Part shown: positions 16,614 through 24,755 of the stretch, in pieces
Layout: the number at the start of each line of letters is the position of its first letter
How positions within the stretch are numbered: position 1 is the first letter of the stretch
Source: Streptomyces sp. NBC_00443
Lineage (GTDB): Bacteria; Actinomycetota; Actinomycetes; Streptomycetales; Streptomycetaceae
Assembly (NCBI RefSeq): GCF_036014175.1
Contig: NZ_CP107917.1
Location: forward strand, 4,712,001-4,776,000
Direction of reading: 5' to 3'
Length of the DNA stretch: 64,000 nucleotides
The notes under the pieces: generated by a model
The model's database searches: none
What the model was told of the DNA's origin: nothing
What the model saw: the letters and a program-made list of their open reading frames with translations, nothing else
Position numbers and translations under genes: made by a program

Positions 16614-16693
16614 CCCGAAGGCCAGGAGATATCGGCATCTGAAGTCCGGTGCGCCGGTCGCCCGTTCGTTCGTGCCGGAGCCATGGCGACTCG

Positions 16694-17794
16694 CTATGGC
16701 CCCCGTTGGCGGTTGCCTCCGAGAGCTCGTTGAGGGGTCGCGCTGGAGCTGTGGATCGAGTCGGTTCGGGGAGGCGGTTGTTTGCTGAGGGGGCGGTCCG
16801 AGGCGAGTTGGGTCAGGGCTTCCGTCAGGTCGTCGCAGGCGTCCTGGAGGGCCTGGAGGGTTTGGTTCCGTTCGGTGATCACCGCTGAGAGCAGGAGGGC
16901 CGTCAGGGCCACGGTGCCGTTGAAGGCCTGGAGGATGACCATCTTGGCGAGGAGGTCCTGGCCCGCGAAGGGGCCCGAGCCGACGGCGCCTGCGTAGATC
17001 GCGATGACGGAGGCGGTCAGGGCGCAGGGGGCGGCGCCGAGGAGTTGGAAGCGGAAGGCCGCCCAGATGAGGAAGGGGACGACCAGGAAGAGGAGGCTGA
17101 CCGAGCTGCGGGTGGCGACCAGGGTGACCGCCGCCGTGCCGCCCAGCAGGAACAGGGCCTCCGCGCCGCGCAGCACCGGCGAGCCCCGGGGCAGGCGGGC
17201 GGTGCGGGCGGCCAGCAGGAGCGGGGCGATGAAGAGGACGCCCATCGCGTCGCCCGTCCACCACACCGACCAGGCCGCCCAGAAGTCGTCGGCCGGCAGC
17301 GCGTCGGCGGCCACCAGGACGCCCGTGCCGATCGTCGAGCTGATCACCATGCCGCCCAGGGCGCCGAGGAAGACCAGGGCGAGGGCGTCCTGCAGTCGGT
17401 CCAGGGTGGTGCGGAATCCCGCGCGGCGCAGGAGGAGGCAGGCGCAGACCGGGGCGATGGTGTTGCCGGCCGCGATGGCGAGCACGGGGAGGATCGACGG
17501 TCCGAGCGCCACGTTCACCACGAACGCCCCGACCGCGACAGCCGGCCACATGCGTAGCCCCCAGAGCATCAGGGCGACGACCGCGATGCCGGTGGGCGGC
17601 CAGAAGGGCGTGATCTGGCCTCGTACCAGTTCCTGCTCGAGACCGAGCTCGGCGCTGCCGTAGTAGGCGGCCGTCACGGCAGCCAGTCGCAGGCCCTCGG
17701 CGCCGTATCGCCGGAGCGGCGTGCCGGGCGGCACCACCGTCATCGCTGCCCACCGCAGCGGTCGTCGTCCCGCTCGTGCAGCATTGCCGTTCAC
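16694..17794 (-). CDS. MASE1-domain membrane protein without an output domain
   Basis: A 366-residue integral membrane protein with about eight hydrophobic helices. It shows the MASE1 pattern (ITPFWPPTGIAVVALMLWGLRMWPAVAVGAFVVNVALG, AAGNTIAPVCACLLLRRAGF, WWTGDAMGVLFIAPLLLA). MASE1 is normally the sensor part of kinases or cyclic-di-GMP enzymes. Here only a short coiled-coil (NQTLQALQDACDDLTEALTQL) and a polar tail follow. It starts at GTG 17794, overlapping the upstream phosphatase stop as GTGA. The coupling suggests the phosphatase supplies the output in trans. Confidence 0.85.
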   Translation of the reverse strand: MNGNAARAGRRPLRWAAMTVVPPGTPLRRYGAEGLRLAAVTAAYYGSAELGLEQELVRGQITPFWPPTGIAVVALMLWGLRMWPAVAVGAFVVNVALGPSILPVLAIAAGNTIAPVCACLLLRRAGFRTTLDRLQDALALVFLGALGGMVISSTIGTGVLVAADALPADDFWAAWSVWWTGDAMGVLFIAPLLLAARTARLPRGSPVLRGAEALFLLGGTAAVTLVATRSSVSLLFLVVPFLIWAAFRFQLLGAAPCALTASVIAIYAGAVGSGPFAGQDLLAKMVILQAFNGTVALTALLLSAVITERNQTLQALQDACDDLTEALTQLASDRPLSKQPPPRTDSIHSSSATPQRALGGNRQRGP

Positions 17795-18636
17795 CCTCCG
17801 CCGGTCCGCGCGTGCTCCCCGAGTCCGTCGTAGCGAAGGACCAGGACCGCCGCGTCGTCGTTGTGGCCGGTGAGGTCCGCCACCTTGATCACCTGTGCGG
17901 CCAGCTCGTCCGGGTCGGTGCAACAGGCGTCCCCGACCAGGTCGGCCACCTTCTTCATGCCGTCGTCGATCGGGTAGTCAGGGCCTTCCACCACACCGTC
18001 GGTGAGCAGCACGAACGCGCCCGCACCGGTCAGCAGCCGACGGGACGCCGGGTAGTGCTCGCCGGCGTGGATGCCCAGTGGCAGGCCGCCTTCGTGCAGG
18101 ACGATCTCGCAGCGGCCGGCGGTCGTGGCCCAGACCGCCGGGACGTGCCCGGCGCGGGCGTCGCACAGCTCCCCGGTGGCCGGGTCGAAGCGCAGGAACG
18201 AGCAGGTCACGAACAGCTCGGAGGCCATCGCGACGAGCAGGTCGTTGGTGCGTCCGAGCACCTCCGCGGGGTCCGTGGTGGCGGTCGCGACGGCGCGCAG
18301 ACAGGTCCGCACCTGCCCCATGTGGGCCGCTGCCTCGACGTCATGGCCCTGCACGTCCCCGATGGCGAACCCCACCGAGCCGTCCGGCATCAGGAATCCG
18401 TCGTACCAGTCGCCGCCGATGTCCAGCCCGCCCCGTGCGGGCGTGTACCGTCCCGCCGCCTGCAGACCGGGCAGGGCGGGGAGCTCCGCGGCGAGGACCT
18501 GGCGCTGGAGTGCGGCGGCGAGCTCGACGCGTGCCTGCTGGAGCTTGATCTGGTCCAGGATCCGGCCCGTGAGATCCCCGAGCTGCTGCAACAGCTCTCT
18601 GGCGGTACCGGCCGAATCGGTGCGGCGGTGGGCCAT
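17791..18636 (-). CDS. PP2C-type (SpoIIE-like) protein phosphatase
   Basis: A 281-residue protein. An N-terminal helix of about 55 residues (ARELLQQLGDLTGRILDQIKLQQARVELAAALQRQVL) leads into a SpoIIE/PP2C domain. Metal-binding motifs are intact: GGDWYDGF, IGDVQGHDVEAA, LTDGVVEG and HNDDAAVLVLR. Such enzymes dephosphorylate anti-sigma-factor antagonists and so activate alternative sigma factors. ATG 18636 fits the domain start. It is the first gene of a two-gene unit with the MASE1 protein, and direct repeats lie upstream. Confidence 0.88.
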   Translation of the reverse strand: MAHRRTDSAGTARELLQQLGDLTGRILDQIKLQQARVELAAALQRQVLAAELPALPGLQAAGRYTPARGGLDIGGDWYDGFLMPDGSVGFAIGDVQGHDVEAAAHMGQVRTCLRAVATATTDPAEVLGRTNDLLVAMASELFVTCSFLRFDPATGELCDARAGHVPAVWATTAGRCEIVLHEGGLPLGIHAGEHYPASRRLLTGAGAFVLLTDGVVEGPDYPIDDGMKKVADLVGDACCTDPDELAAQVIKVADLTGHNDDAAVLVLRYDGLGEHARTGGG

Positions 18637-18695
18637 GGCGTCACACCCCGGTTCTTGCGGAGCGCTCTTCGCGGTATACGTCAGATATGCCGCAT

Positions 18696-18729
18696 TGCCT
18701 GTTATGTGTGGTGTGCCTGATATGTGTGG
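18696..18729 (-). promoter_or_regulatory. Paired 16-bp direct repeats upstream of the phosphatase gene
   Basis: TGCCTGTTATGTGTGG (18696-18711) and TGCCTGATATGTGTGG (18714-18729) differ at one base and are 18 bases apart, start to start. They lie 60-93 bases upstream of the phosphatase start in an AT-richer patch, where a regulator could bind two sites on nearly the same DNA face. The protein is unknown. Confidence 0.45.
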
Positions 18730-18734
18730 CGCTT

Positions 18735-21700
18735 TTACGGTACCCCGGCAGGGGGAGGATCTTCCTGGCCCGGAACCGACTCCGGCAGCCCCCGCAGCTC
18801 CGGCAGCCCCGTCACGTCCAGGAACATCCGCTCCAGTGGGTCCGCCGTCGGCTGTACCGTCTGCTCCGTCCAGATGCACTTCCCCGTCGCCGTGTACCGC
18901 GTCCCCCACCGCTGCGACAGGGCGGTGACCAGCTGCAGCCCCCGGCCCCCCTCGTCCGTGTCCGTCGCCCGGCGTATACGCGGCATGGTCAGGCTGCCGT
19001 CGAAGACCTCGCAGATCAGCTCGGCGCCGTGGAGGAGCCGTAGGCGCAGGGGGCCCTTGGCGTGCCGGATGACGTTGCCGACGAGTTCGCTGGCCAGGAG
19101 TTCGGTGGTGGGGGTCAGGTCGTCCAGGCCCCAGGCCGCGAGCTGCTTGCGGATCAGGCCGCGGGCCTGGCCGGCCGCTCTGGGATCGTCGGGGAGGGGC
19201 CAGGAGGCCATGCGGGTGGCAGGCAGCGAGTGCAGGCGGGCAAGCAGGAACGCCGCGTCGTCGGGCGCCTGGTGGTCGTCGGGGAGGAGGGCGGAGGTGA
19301 CCCGCTCGCAGAGCTGCTCCAGGTCCTTCGCCGTACCGTCCGCGTGCGAGGAGCGCAGTACGTCGGCGAGCGCCGCCATGCCCTGGTCCATCTCGCGCTT
19401 CGACGACTCCACCAGGCCGTCGGTGTACAGCACGAGCACACTGCCCTCGGGGACCGGGACCTCCGTCGTCTCGAAGGGGGGCTCGGCAGCGCCCAGGGGC
19501 GGGTCGGCCGGCAGGGGCGGGAAGACCACTGTGCCGTCGGGGTGCAGCAGGGCCGGGGGCGGGTGGCCTGCCCCGGCTATGGAGCAGATCCTCGTCGTGG
19601 AGTCGTACAGCGCGTACAGACACGTCACGTACGACTCCTCGCCCATGCCGCCGACGATGTCGTTGAGGTGGCTCATGATCTCGTCGGGGGGCAGTTCGAG
19701 GTCGGCCAGGGTGTGGACGGCGGTGCGCAGCCGGCCCATCGTCGCCGCCTCGGGCAGACCGTGGCCCATGACGTCGCCCACGACCAGGGCGACCTGGCCG
19801 CCCGAGAGCGGGATGATGTCGTACCAGTCGCCCCCCACGTCCGTGCCCGGGCCCGCCGGAAGGTAGCGGGCCGCGGCCGTGCAGGCGGGGACGGTGGGCA
19901 GGGCACGGGGGAGCAGGCTGCGCTGGAGCTCGCGGGACCGGGTGTGCTCGGCGTCGAAGAGGCGGGCCCGTTCCAGTGCCTGGGCGACCAGGGCGCTGGT
20001 CGCGGTGAGCAGGGTGCGCTCCTCGTCGGTGAGGCGGCGGGGGTGGTCGAAAGTCACCGCGCAGATGCCGAAGGTGTGGCCCGAGGCCGTCAGCGGGAGG
20101 AGCGCCCAGGCCTGCTTGCCGGCGCGGGCGGGCAGGCCGGCCAGCTCCGGGTAGCGGGCGGCGAACTCCCGCGGGGAGGACATGAACAGGGGCGTGCCGG
20201 CCAGTATCGCGTCCCACAGCGGGCTGGGTTCCGTACGTTCGCGGCCGTCGAGGACGGCGAGGATGTCCTCCGGGTAGCCGACGGAGCCGACGGTGTGCAG
20301 CCGGTCGCCCTCCACGGCCTGCACCACCAGACCGGTCGCCTCGAACGGCGGCAGCACCCGGCGGGCGACCGCGTCCACCACGTCCTTCGAGGTCGTCGCC
20401 TTGGCCAGCGCCGCCGTCAACTCCGCGATCCGCACGGCCCGTTCGGTCGCGGCCCGCTCGGCGGACCGGCGCTCCTCCTCCAGCCGCCGCTTCTCGGTGA
20501 CGTCGGTGAAGTAGATCGTGCGGCCGTCGGGGCCCGGGACCAGCCGGAGGTGACACAGGCGCCCGTTCGGCAGCCGTACGTCGAAGCTGACCGACTTCTC
20601 CGCGGCGGCGGCCTGCCGGCAGCGGATCTCCAGGCCGGGCACCTGCTCGGCGGCGGGCAGGTCCCACAGCAGGCGGCCGAACAGCTCCTCCTCGGAGAAG
20701 CCCAGGGTGCGTTCGGCCTCCACGTTGGCGAACGTGATCCGCCAGTCGTCGTCCATCGCGAGGAAGCCGTCGCTCATGTGCCGCAGGGCCCGGCCGAGCG
20801 CGTCACGGGCGGAGCGCGGCTCGTCGCTGTCCCAGCCGACGCCGGTCATCCGATGGGGCTCGCCGGCGTCGTCGTACGTCGTTCTGCCGCGGGCCTGGGT
20901 CCAGCCCCAGGTGCCGTTCAGCTTGCGCACCCGGTACTCGGCCTCGAACACGCCGTGCTCCCGGATCGCCCGGTCCACCAGGGCCAACGTCGGCGCCAGG
21001 TCGTCGGGGTGGACGCACCTCATCCAGTTCTCGACCCGGCCGACGTAGTCCTCGGGCCGGGTGCCGTACAGCTCCAGCGCGGCCTCGTCCCAGAGCAGTT
21101 CGCCGGTCCGGATGTTCCAGTCCCAGGAGCCGACGCTGACCTCCTTCAGGGCCTGGCGCAGGCGTTCGCCGTTCGGCTCCGGCCGCGCGGGGTGGGAGGG
21201 GCCGGCCGGGGGCGGCGCCTGGACCATACGGTCCTCGGTCCAGGCGACGACGGCGCGCAGGAACTCCCACTGACCGGGACTCGGTTCGCCTCCGTCGCCC
21301 ATCAGGACGCTGAGCGCACCGATACTGCGCCTGCCACTGAACATCGGCAGCGCGGCCAGACCGGTGCCGGGCCAGGGGGTGGCCGTGTTCGGGGTGCCGG
21401 TTGCCGTGCCCGGTGGGTCGATGCCCGCGTCCAGGGTGCCGGTTGCCGTGCCGGGTGGGTTGGTGCCCGTGATCGGGGAGGCGGTGTGCGTGCCCGGTGG
21501 GTCGATGCCCGCGTCCAGGGTGCCGGCGTCCGTGCCCACGGAGCCCCCCGCCTCCGTCGGGCTCAGCGGGACCCACACCCCGTTCCCCTCGTGCAGCGCG
21601 TGGGCCGGGGCCAGCGGGCCCTCCTGGTCGATGATCTCCCAGGCCCGGGTGAGGGCGGGAGGGAGCCCGGCCGTCGACACCAGGCGCAGCGCGGACATCG

Positions 21701-21830
21701 GGCCACGGAGATGGATCATGCCGCCCAGGGCGCCCAGTTCCCCTACTACGTGCTGCAGGGCCAGCCGGAACACCTCGCTCTCCGCGACACCCGGGGCCAC
21801 CGTGCCGAGCAGTGCGAGCCGCGCGTTCAT
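18735..21830 (-). CDS. SpoIIE-family phosphatase with GAF, PAS and anti-sigma-kinase domains
   Basis: A 1031-residue signalling protein. Order: N-terminal GAF (about 15-205, interrupted by a 60-residue Gly/Thr/Pro-rich insert near 95-158), PAS (225-335, SVGSWDWNIRTGELLWDE), PAS (345-455, MDDDWRITFANVEAERTLGF), GAF (475-635), PP2C/SpoIIE phosphatase (640-880, GGDWYDIIPL, VGDVMGHGLPEAA, YTDGLVESS, DDAAFLLAR) and a C-terminal RsbW-like HATPase (890-1005, ASELVGNVIRHA). It unites phosphatase and anti-sigma-kinase activities, so it can both free and sequester sigma factors. It is transcribed away from rutA. Confidence 0.9.
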   Translation of the reverse strand: MNARLALLGTVAPGVAESEVFRLALQHVVGELGALGGMIHLRGPMSALRLVSTAGLPPALTRAWEIIDQEGPLAPAHALHEGNGVWVPLSPTEAGGSVGTDAGTLDAGIDPPGTHTASPITGTNPPGTATGTLDAGIDPPGTATGTPNTATPWPGTGLAALPMFSGRRSIGALSVLMGDGGEPSPGQWEFLRAVVAWTEDRMVQAPPPAGPSHPARPEPNGERLRQALKEVSVGSWDWNIRTGELLWDEAALELYGTRPEDYVGRVENWMRCVHPDDLAPTLALVDRAIREHGVFEAEYRVRKLNGTWGWTQARGRTTYDDAGEPHRMTGVGWDSDEPRSARDALGRALRHMSDGFLAMDDDWRITFANVEAERTLGFSEEELFGRLLWDLPAAEQVPGLEIRCRQAAAAEKSVSFDVRLPNGRLCHLRLVPGPDGRTIYFTDVTEKRRLEEERRSAERAATERAVRIAELTAALAKATTSKDVVDAVARRVLPPFEATGLVVQAVEGDRLHTVGSVGYPEDILAVLDGRERTEPSPLWDAILAGTPLFMSSPREFAARYPELAGLPARAGKQAWALLPLTASGHTFGICAVTFDHPRRLTDEERTLLTATSALVAQALERARLFDAEHTRSRELQRSLLPRALPTVPACTAAARYLPAGPGTDVGGDWYDIIPLSGGQVALVVGDVMGHGLPEAATMGRLRTAVHTLADLELPPDEIMSHLNDIVGGMGEESYVTCLYALYDSTTRICSIAGAGHPPPALLHPDGTVVFPPLPADPPLGAAEPPFETTEVPVPEGSVLVLYTDGLVESSKREMDQGMAALADVLRSSHADGTAKDLEQLCERVTSALLPDDHQAPDDAAFLLARLHSLPATRMASWPLPDDPRAAGQARGLIRKQLAAWGLDDLTPTTELLASELVGNVIRHAKGPLRLRLLHGAELICEVFDGSLTMPRIRRATDTDEGGRGLQLVTALSQRWGTRYTATGKCIWTEQTVQPTADPLERMFLDVTGLPELRGLPESVPGQEDPPPAGVP
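21406..21526. repeat. 37-bp direct repeat inside the GAF insert
   Basis: Identical 37-bp copies lie at 21406-21442 and 21490-21526, 84 bases (28 codons) apart, so the frame is kept. On the coding strand they encode two copies of a block containing TLDAGIDPPGT. They form the core of the low-complexity insert in the N-terminal GAF domain. Confidence 0.8.
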
Positions 21831-21966
21831 GTCGCGGACTTTACCGTTCCGCGCTCAACCGGTTCGCCGGTTTGCAAGATCCTCGCGCCCTGCACCCGAC
21901 CACCCGACGGAACGTCAACAGCCGTTATCTACGGTGGAGTTGAAGCAATCCCGACCGAGGAGCGGC

Positions 21967-23034
21967 ATGGACATCGGCGTATTCATCCCCATCGGCAACA
22001 ACGGCTGGCTCATATCGAAGAGTTCCCTCCAGTACCTGCCCAGCTTCGAGCTGAACAAGGCCATCGTGCAGAAGGCCGAGGCGCACGGCCTCGACTTCGC
22101 GCTGTCGATGATCAAGCTCAAGGGGTTCGGCGGCGAGACGGAGTTCTGGGACCACTGCCTGGAGTCGTTCACGCTGATGGCGGGCCTGGCCGCGGTGACG
22201 GACCGGATCAAGCTGTACGCCTCCACGCCGATCCTCGTCCTGCCGCCGGCGATCGTCGCCCGCATGGCCACGACGGTCGACTCGATCGCCCCCGGCCGCT
22301 TCGGCGTCAACATCGTCACCGGCTGGGCGCCCGGCGAGTACTCCCAGATGGGCCTGTGGCCCGGCGACGAGCACTTCGGCAACCGCTACGACCGTGCCGT
22401 CGAGTACGTCACCGTGATGAAGGAGCTGTGGAGCGAAGGCGTCAGCAACTTCAAGGGCGAGTTCTACGAGATGGACGACTGTGTGCTGTCGCCGCGCCCG
22501 GCGAACGGGCACATCGACATCGTCGCCGCCGGCCAGAGCAGCACCGGTATGCGGTTCGCCGCCGAGCATGCCGACTACAACTTCATCCTCGGCAGCGGCG
22601 TCAACACCCCGCTCGCGTTCGCGGACTCCACCACCACCCTCGTGGACGCGGCGCGCGAGACGGGCCGGGACGTCGGGGCGCTGTCCCTGTTCATGGTCAT
22701 CGCGGCCGAGACCGACGAGGCCGCGCAGGCCAAGTGGCAGGACTACCACGACCATGCCGACCGCGCGGCCCTCGCGTACATGGCGGGCGAATCCGCCTCC
22801 GACACCACCGCCGACGACTCCTCGACCGCCCGCACCATCGTGCTGCCCGAGGGCGCGGTGAACCTCAACATGGGCACGCTGGTGGGGTCGTACGAGACCG
22901 TCGCGAGGATGCTCGACGAGATCGCCGAGGTCGACGGCACCAAGGGGATCATGCTGGTCTTCGACGACTTCCTGGCGGGCATCGAGGACTTCGGCACGCG
23001 CATCCAGCCGCTGCTGAAGTGCCGGCGGTCATGA
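21967..23034 (+). CDS. rutA: Pyrimidine oxygenase RutA
   Basis: A 355-residue bacterial-luciferase-like flavin oxygenase. It matches RutA almost throughout: MDIGVFIPIGNNGWLIS, FELNKAIVQKAE, FALSMIKLKGFGG, RFGVNIVTGW, VNLNMGTLVGSYETVARMLDE and LLKCRRS. RutA uses FMNH2 and O2 to open uracil between N3 and C4, giving ureidoacrylate peracid. ATG 21967 has GAGGAGC upstream. The next gene overlaps as ATGA and encodes the expected amidohydrolase. The usual rutC-G genes and a flavin reductase are not in the window. Confidence 0.92.
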   Translation: MDIGVFIPIGNNGWLISKSSLQYLPSFELNKAIVQKAEAHGLDFALSMIKLKGFGGETEFWDHCLESFTLMAGLAAVTDRIKLYASTPILVLPPAIVARMATTVDSIAPGRFGVNIVTGWAPGEYSQMGLWPGDEHFGNRYDRAVEYVTVMKELWSEGVSNFKGEFYEMDDCVLSPRPANGHIDIVAAGQSSTGMRFAAEHADYNFILGSGVNTPLAFADSTTTLVDAARETGRDVGALSLFMVIAAETDEAAQAKWQDYHDHADRAALAYMAGESASDTTADDSSTARTIVLPEGAVNLNMGTLVGSYETVARMLDEIAEVDGTKGIMLVFDDFLAGIEDFGTRIQPLLKCRRS

Positions 23035-23702
23035 GCGGTTTACGGCGGCCGGGGCCGGCCGCGCGGGAGGAGGACTACGAGCGGGCCGGCCTGGACGGGC
23101 ACCTCGCCCCCGGCAGCTCCCCGGCCCTGCTCCTGGTGGACCCCGCTCGGGCCTATGTGGACCCCGAGTGCCCGCTGTACGCCGGGGTCGAACCGGCCGT
23201 GGAGGCCATGAGGGTGCTGCTGGCGGCGGCGCGCGGGGCGGGGATCCGGGTGGTGGTCACGCGGGTGCGGTTCCGGCCCGACGGCGGCGACGGCGGCGTC
23301 TTCTTCCGCAAGGTGCCGACGCTGCGGGTGTTCGCCGAGGGGAGTCCGTACGGCGACTTCATCGACGGACTGGCCCCGGCGGCGGACGAGTTGACGGTGA
23401 CCAAGCAGTATCCGAGTGCCTTCTTCGGTACGGCGCTGGCGGCCTACCTCACCGCGAACCGCGTCGACACGCTCCTCATCGGCGGGCTGACGACCAGCGG
23501 CTGCGTGCGCGCCACCGCACTCGACGCCATGCAGCACGGGTTCGTCCCGGTCGTCGTCGAGGAGGCGGCCGGCGACCGTGACCCGGACGTCCACGCGGCG
23601 AACCTCTTCGACATCCGGCACAAGATCGGCGAGGTGTGGCCGCTGGAACGTGTCACCGGGTACCTGGACAGGCGCGGTGGGACAGGGCAGGGCGCGCGGT
23701 GA
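23031..23702 (+). CDS. Isochorismatase-family amidohydrolase (RutB-like)
   Basis: A 223-residue cysteine hydrolase. The catalytic triad is visible as Asp in LLLVDPARAYVD, Lys in TVTKQYPSAFFGT and Cys in TTSGCVRATALD. Its overlap with rutA points to RutB function, hydrolysis of (peroxy)ureidoacrylate to release carbamate and aminoacrylate. N-carbamoylsarcosine amidase-like enzymes share the same pattern, so the assignment rests mainly on context. It ends 8 bases from the convergent MarR gene. Confidence 0.82.
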   Translation: MSGLRRPGPAAREEDYERAGLDGHLAPGSSPALLLVDPARAYVDPECPLYAGVEPAVEAMRVLLAAARGAGIRVVVTRVRFRPDGGDGGVFFRKVPTLRVFAEGSPYGDFIDGLAPAADELTVTKQYPSAFFGTALAAYLTANRVDTLLIGGLTTSGCVRATALDAMQHGFVPVVVEEAAGDRDPDVHAANLFDIRHKIGEVWPLERVTGYLDRRGGTGQGAR

Positions 23703-23710
23703 GGCCGGTG

Positions 23711-24193
23711 TCAGGCCTTGTCCTGGTCGCGGAGCTCGTCGATGTAGGCCTGTGCAAGGCCCGTCGTCCGGGTGAACCAGTCCGTTAGTACGGCGATCTC
23801 GTCGGCGGAGTAGTCGGCGAAGAGGTCCGTCAGGCGGGCGTAGTAGGGGCCGTAGAGGGCCTCGACGCGGGTGACCGCGGACGGGACGGCGGCCACGCGG
23901 ACGCGGCGGCGGTCGGTCGGGTCGGGGCGGCGGGTGACGAAGCCGGCGCGTTCCAGCCGGTTGAGGATGCCGGTCATCGCGCCGGTCGTGACGTGGGCGT
24001 GCTCCGCGAGGTCGCCCGCCGTGAGGAGGTTTTCGCCGGCCTTCAGGACACAGCCGAAACAGAGCAGGTCGGTGATGTTCAGGCCCAGCCGCTGGGCCAT
24101 CTCCTGCTGGCCGAGCAGGTGGGCCGCGATGAGGGAGTCCATCGCCTCCAGAGCCTGGGCCGGGGTGGCGGAGGGACGCGGCTTGGCTTGCAT
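23711..24193 (-). CDS. MarR-family transcriptional regulator
   Basis: A 160-residue MarR protein. The winged helix lies at about residues 60-115 (LLTAGDLAEHAHVTTGAMTGILNRLERAGFVTRRPDPTDRRRVRVAAV) with the DxRR wing motif. N- and C-terminal helices make the dimer interface. It is divergent from a small membrane-protein gene and convergent with rutB. The 90-base divergent gap carries direct repeats, so autoregulation is likely. It may control the divergent gene or, less directly, rutAB. Confidence 0.88.
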   Translation of the reverse strand: MQAKPRPSATPAQALEAMDSLIAAHLLGQQEMAQRLGLNITDLLCFGCVLKAGENLLTAGDLAEHAHVTTGAMTGILNRLERAGFVTRRPDPTDRRRVRVAAVPSAVTRVEALYGPYYARLTDLFADYSADEIAVLTDWFTRTTGLAQAYIDELRDQDKA

Positions 24194-24212
24194 CTTTTCG
24201 AATTGCCTTAGC

Positions 24213-24256
24213 TCGTGAGAGATTGAGTCGCTAAACTTCTTACATCGTGAGGGATT
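24213..24256. promoter_or_regulatory. Direct-repeat operator in the MarR divergent region
   Basis: TCGTGAGAGATT (24213-24224) and TCGTGAGGGATT (24245-24256) differ at one base and are 32 bases apart, about three helical turns. Each is followed within a few bases by CGCT. An inverted TTAGC/GCTAA pair frames the first copy (24208-24234). Confidence 0.5.
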
Positions 24257-24283
24257 CGCTGCCTACGAGGAGGGAGCAGGCAC

Positions 24284-24682
24284 ATGAGCCAGTATGACGA
24301 GGGGCACACGGTCGCAGGATGGACCGGAACCGCGATCGCGACGATCGGTTCCGCCGTGGTGGGGGCAGGGATATGCACGGTCTCGGCCGTGCTGATCACC
24401 GGCGGACTCGGCATCACGGCGGCGAGCGTCCTCGTCACCTGGGCCCTGCATCTCACCGGCTGGGGCAAGCCTCCGGGCGTGCGGCCGCGCGGGCAGTGGC
24501 GGATGGGGGCGCGCGACCTGAGCGCCCCGGCCGGGCACGCGGACTGCTGGGGATGCCGACTGGCGGGACGGGGACAGGCACGGGAACGGGGACGGGCTCT
24601 GGAACGGCGTACGGCCGCGGCGACTTCCGAGGCCGTCACTGTCACGGGTGAGCAGGAGCCCGCTGTCGCTGAAGCACTCTGA
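24284..24682 (+). CDS. Small membrane protein with HGxxPAAW-like motif
   Basis: A 132-residue protein with two hydrophobic helices (about residues 12-38 and 42-58) and a basic cytoplasmic tail containing CWGCRLAGRGQARERGRALERR. The N terminus reads EGHTVAGWTG, close to the HGHTPAAWTG-type motif of a widespread Streptomyces family of two-helix proteins. Function is unknown. Divergence from the MarR gene across paired repeats suggests it is the regulated partner. Confidence 0.7.
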   Translation: MSQYDEGHTVAGWTGTAIATIGSAVVGAGICTVSAVLITGGLGITAASVLVTWALHLTGWGKPPGVRPRGQWRMGARDLSAPAGHADCWGCRLAGRGQARERGRALERRTAAATSEAVTVTGEQEPAVAEAL

Positions 24683-24755
24683 AGCACGCCGAGGCCGATG
24701 GGGCATGGGTCGCTGAACGGGCGTTGTCAGTGCCTGCCTCTACTCTCGAAGAGCG

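Noticed and set aside
19062..23702. A 1546-codon open frame across the SpoIIE gene and rutA
   Set aside because: Only its last part (from 23031) is a real gene, the RutB-like hydrolase. The rest is antisense or out of frame to recognised proteins.
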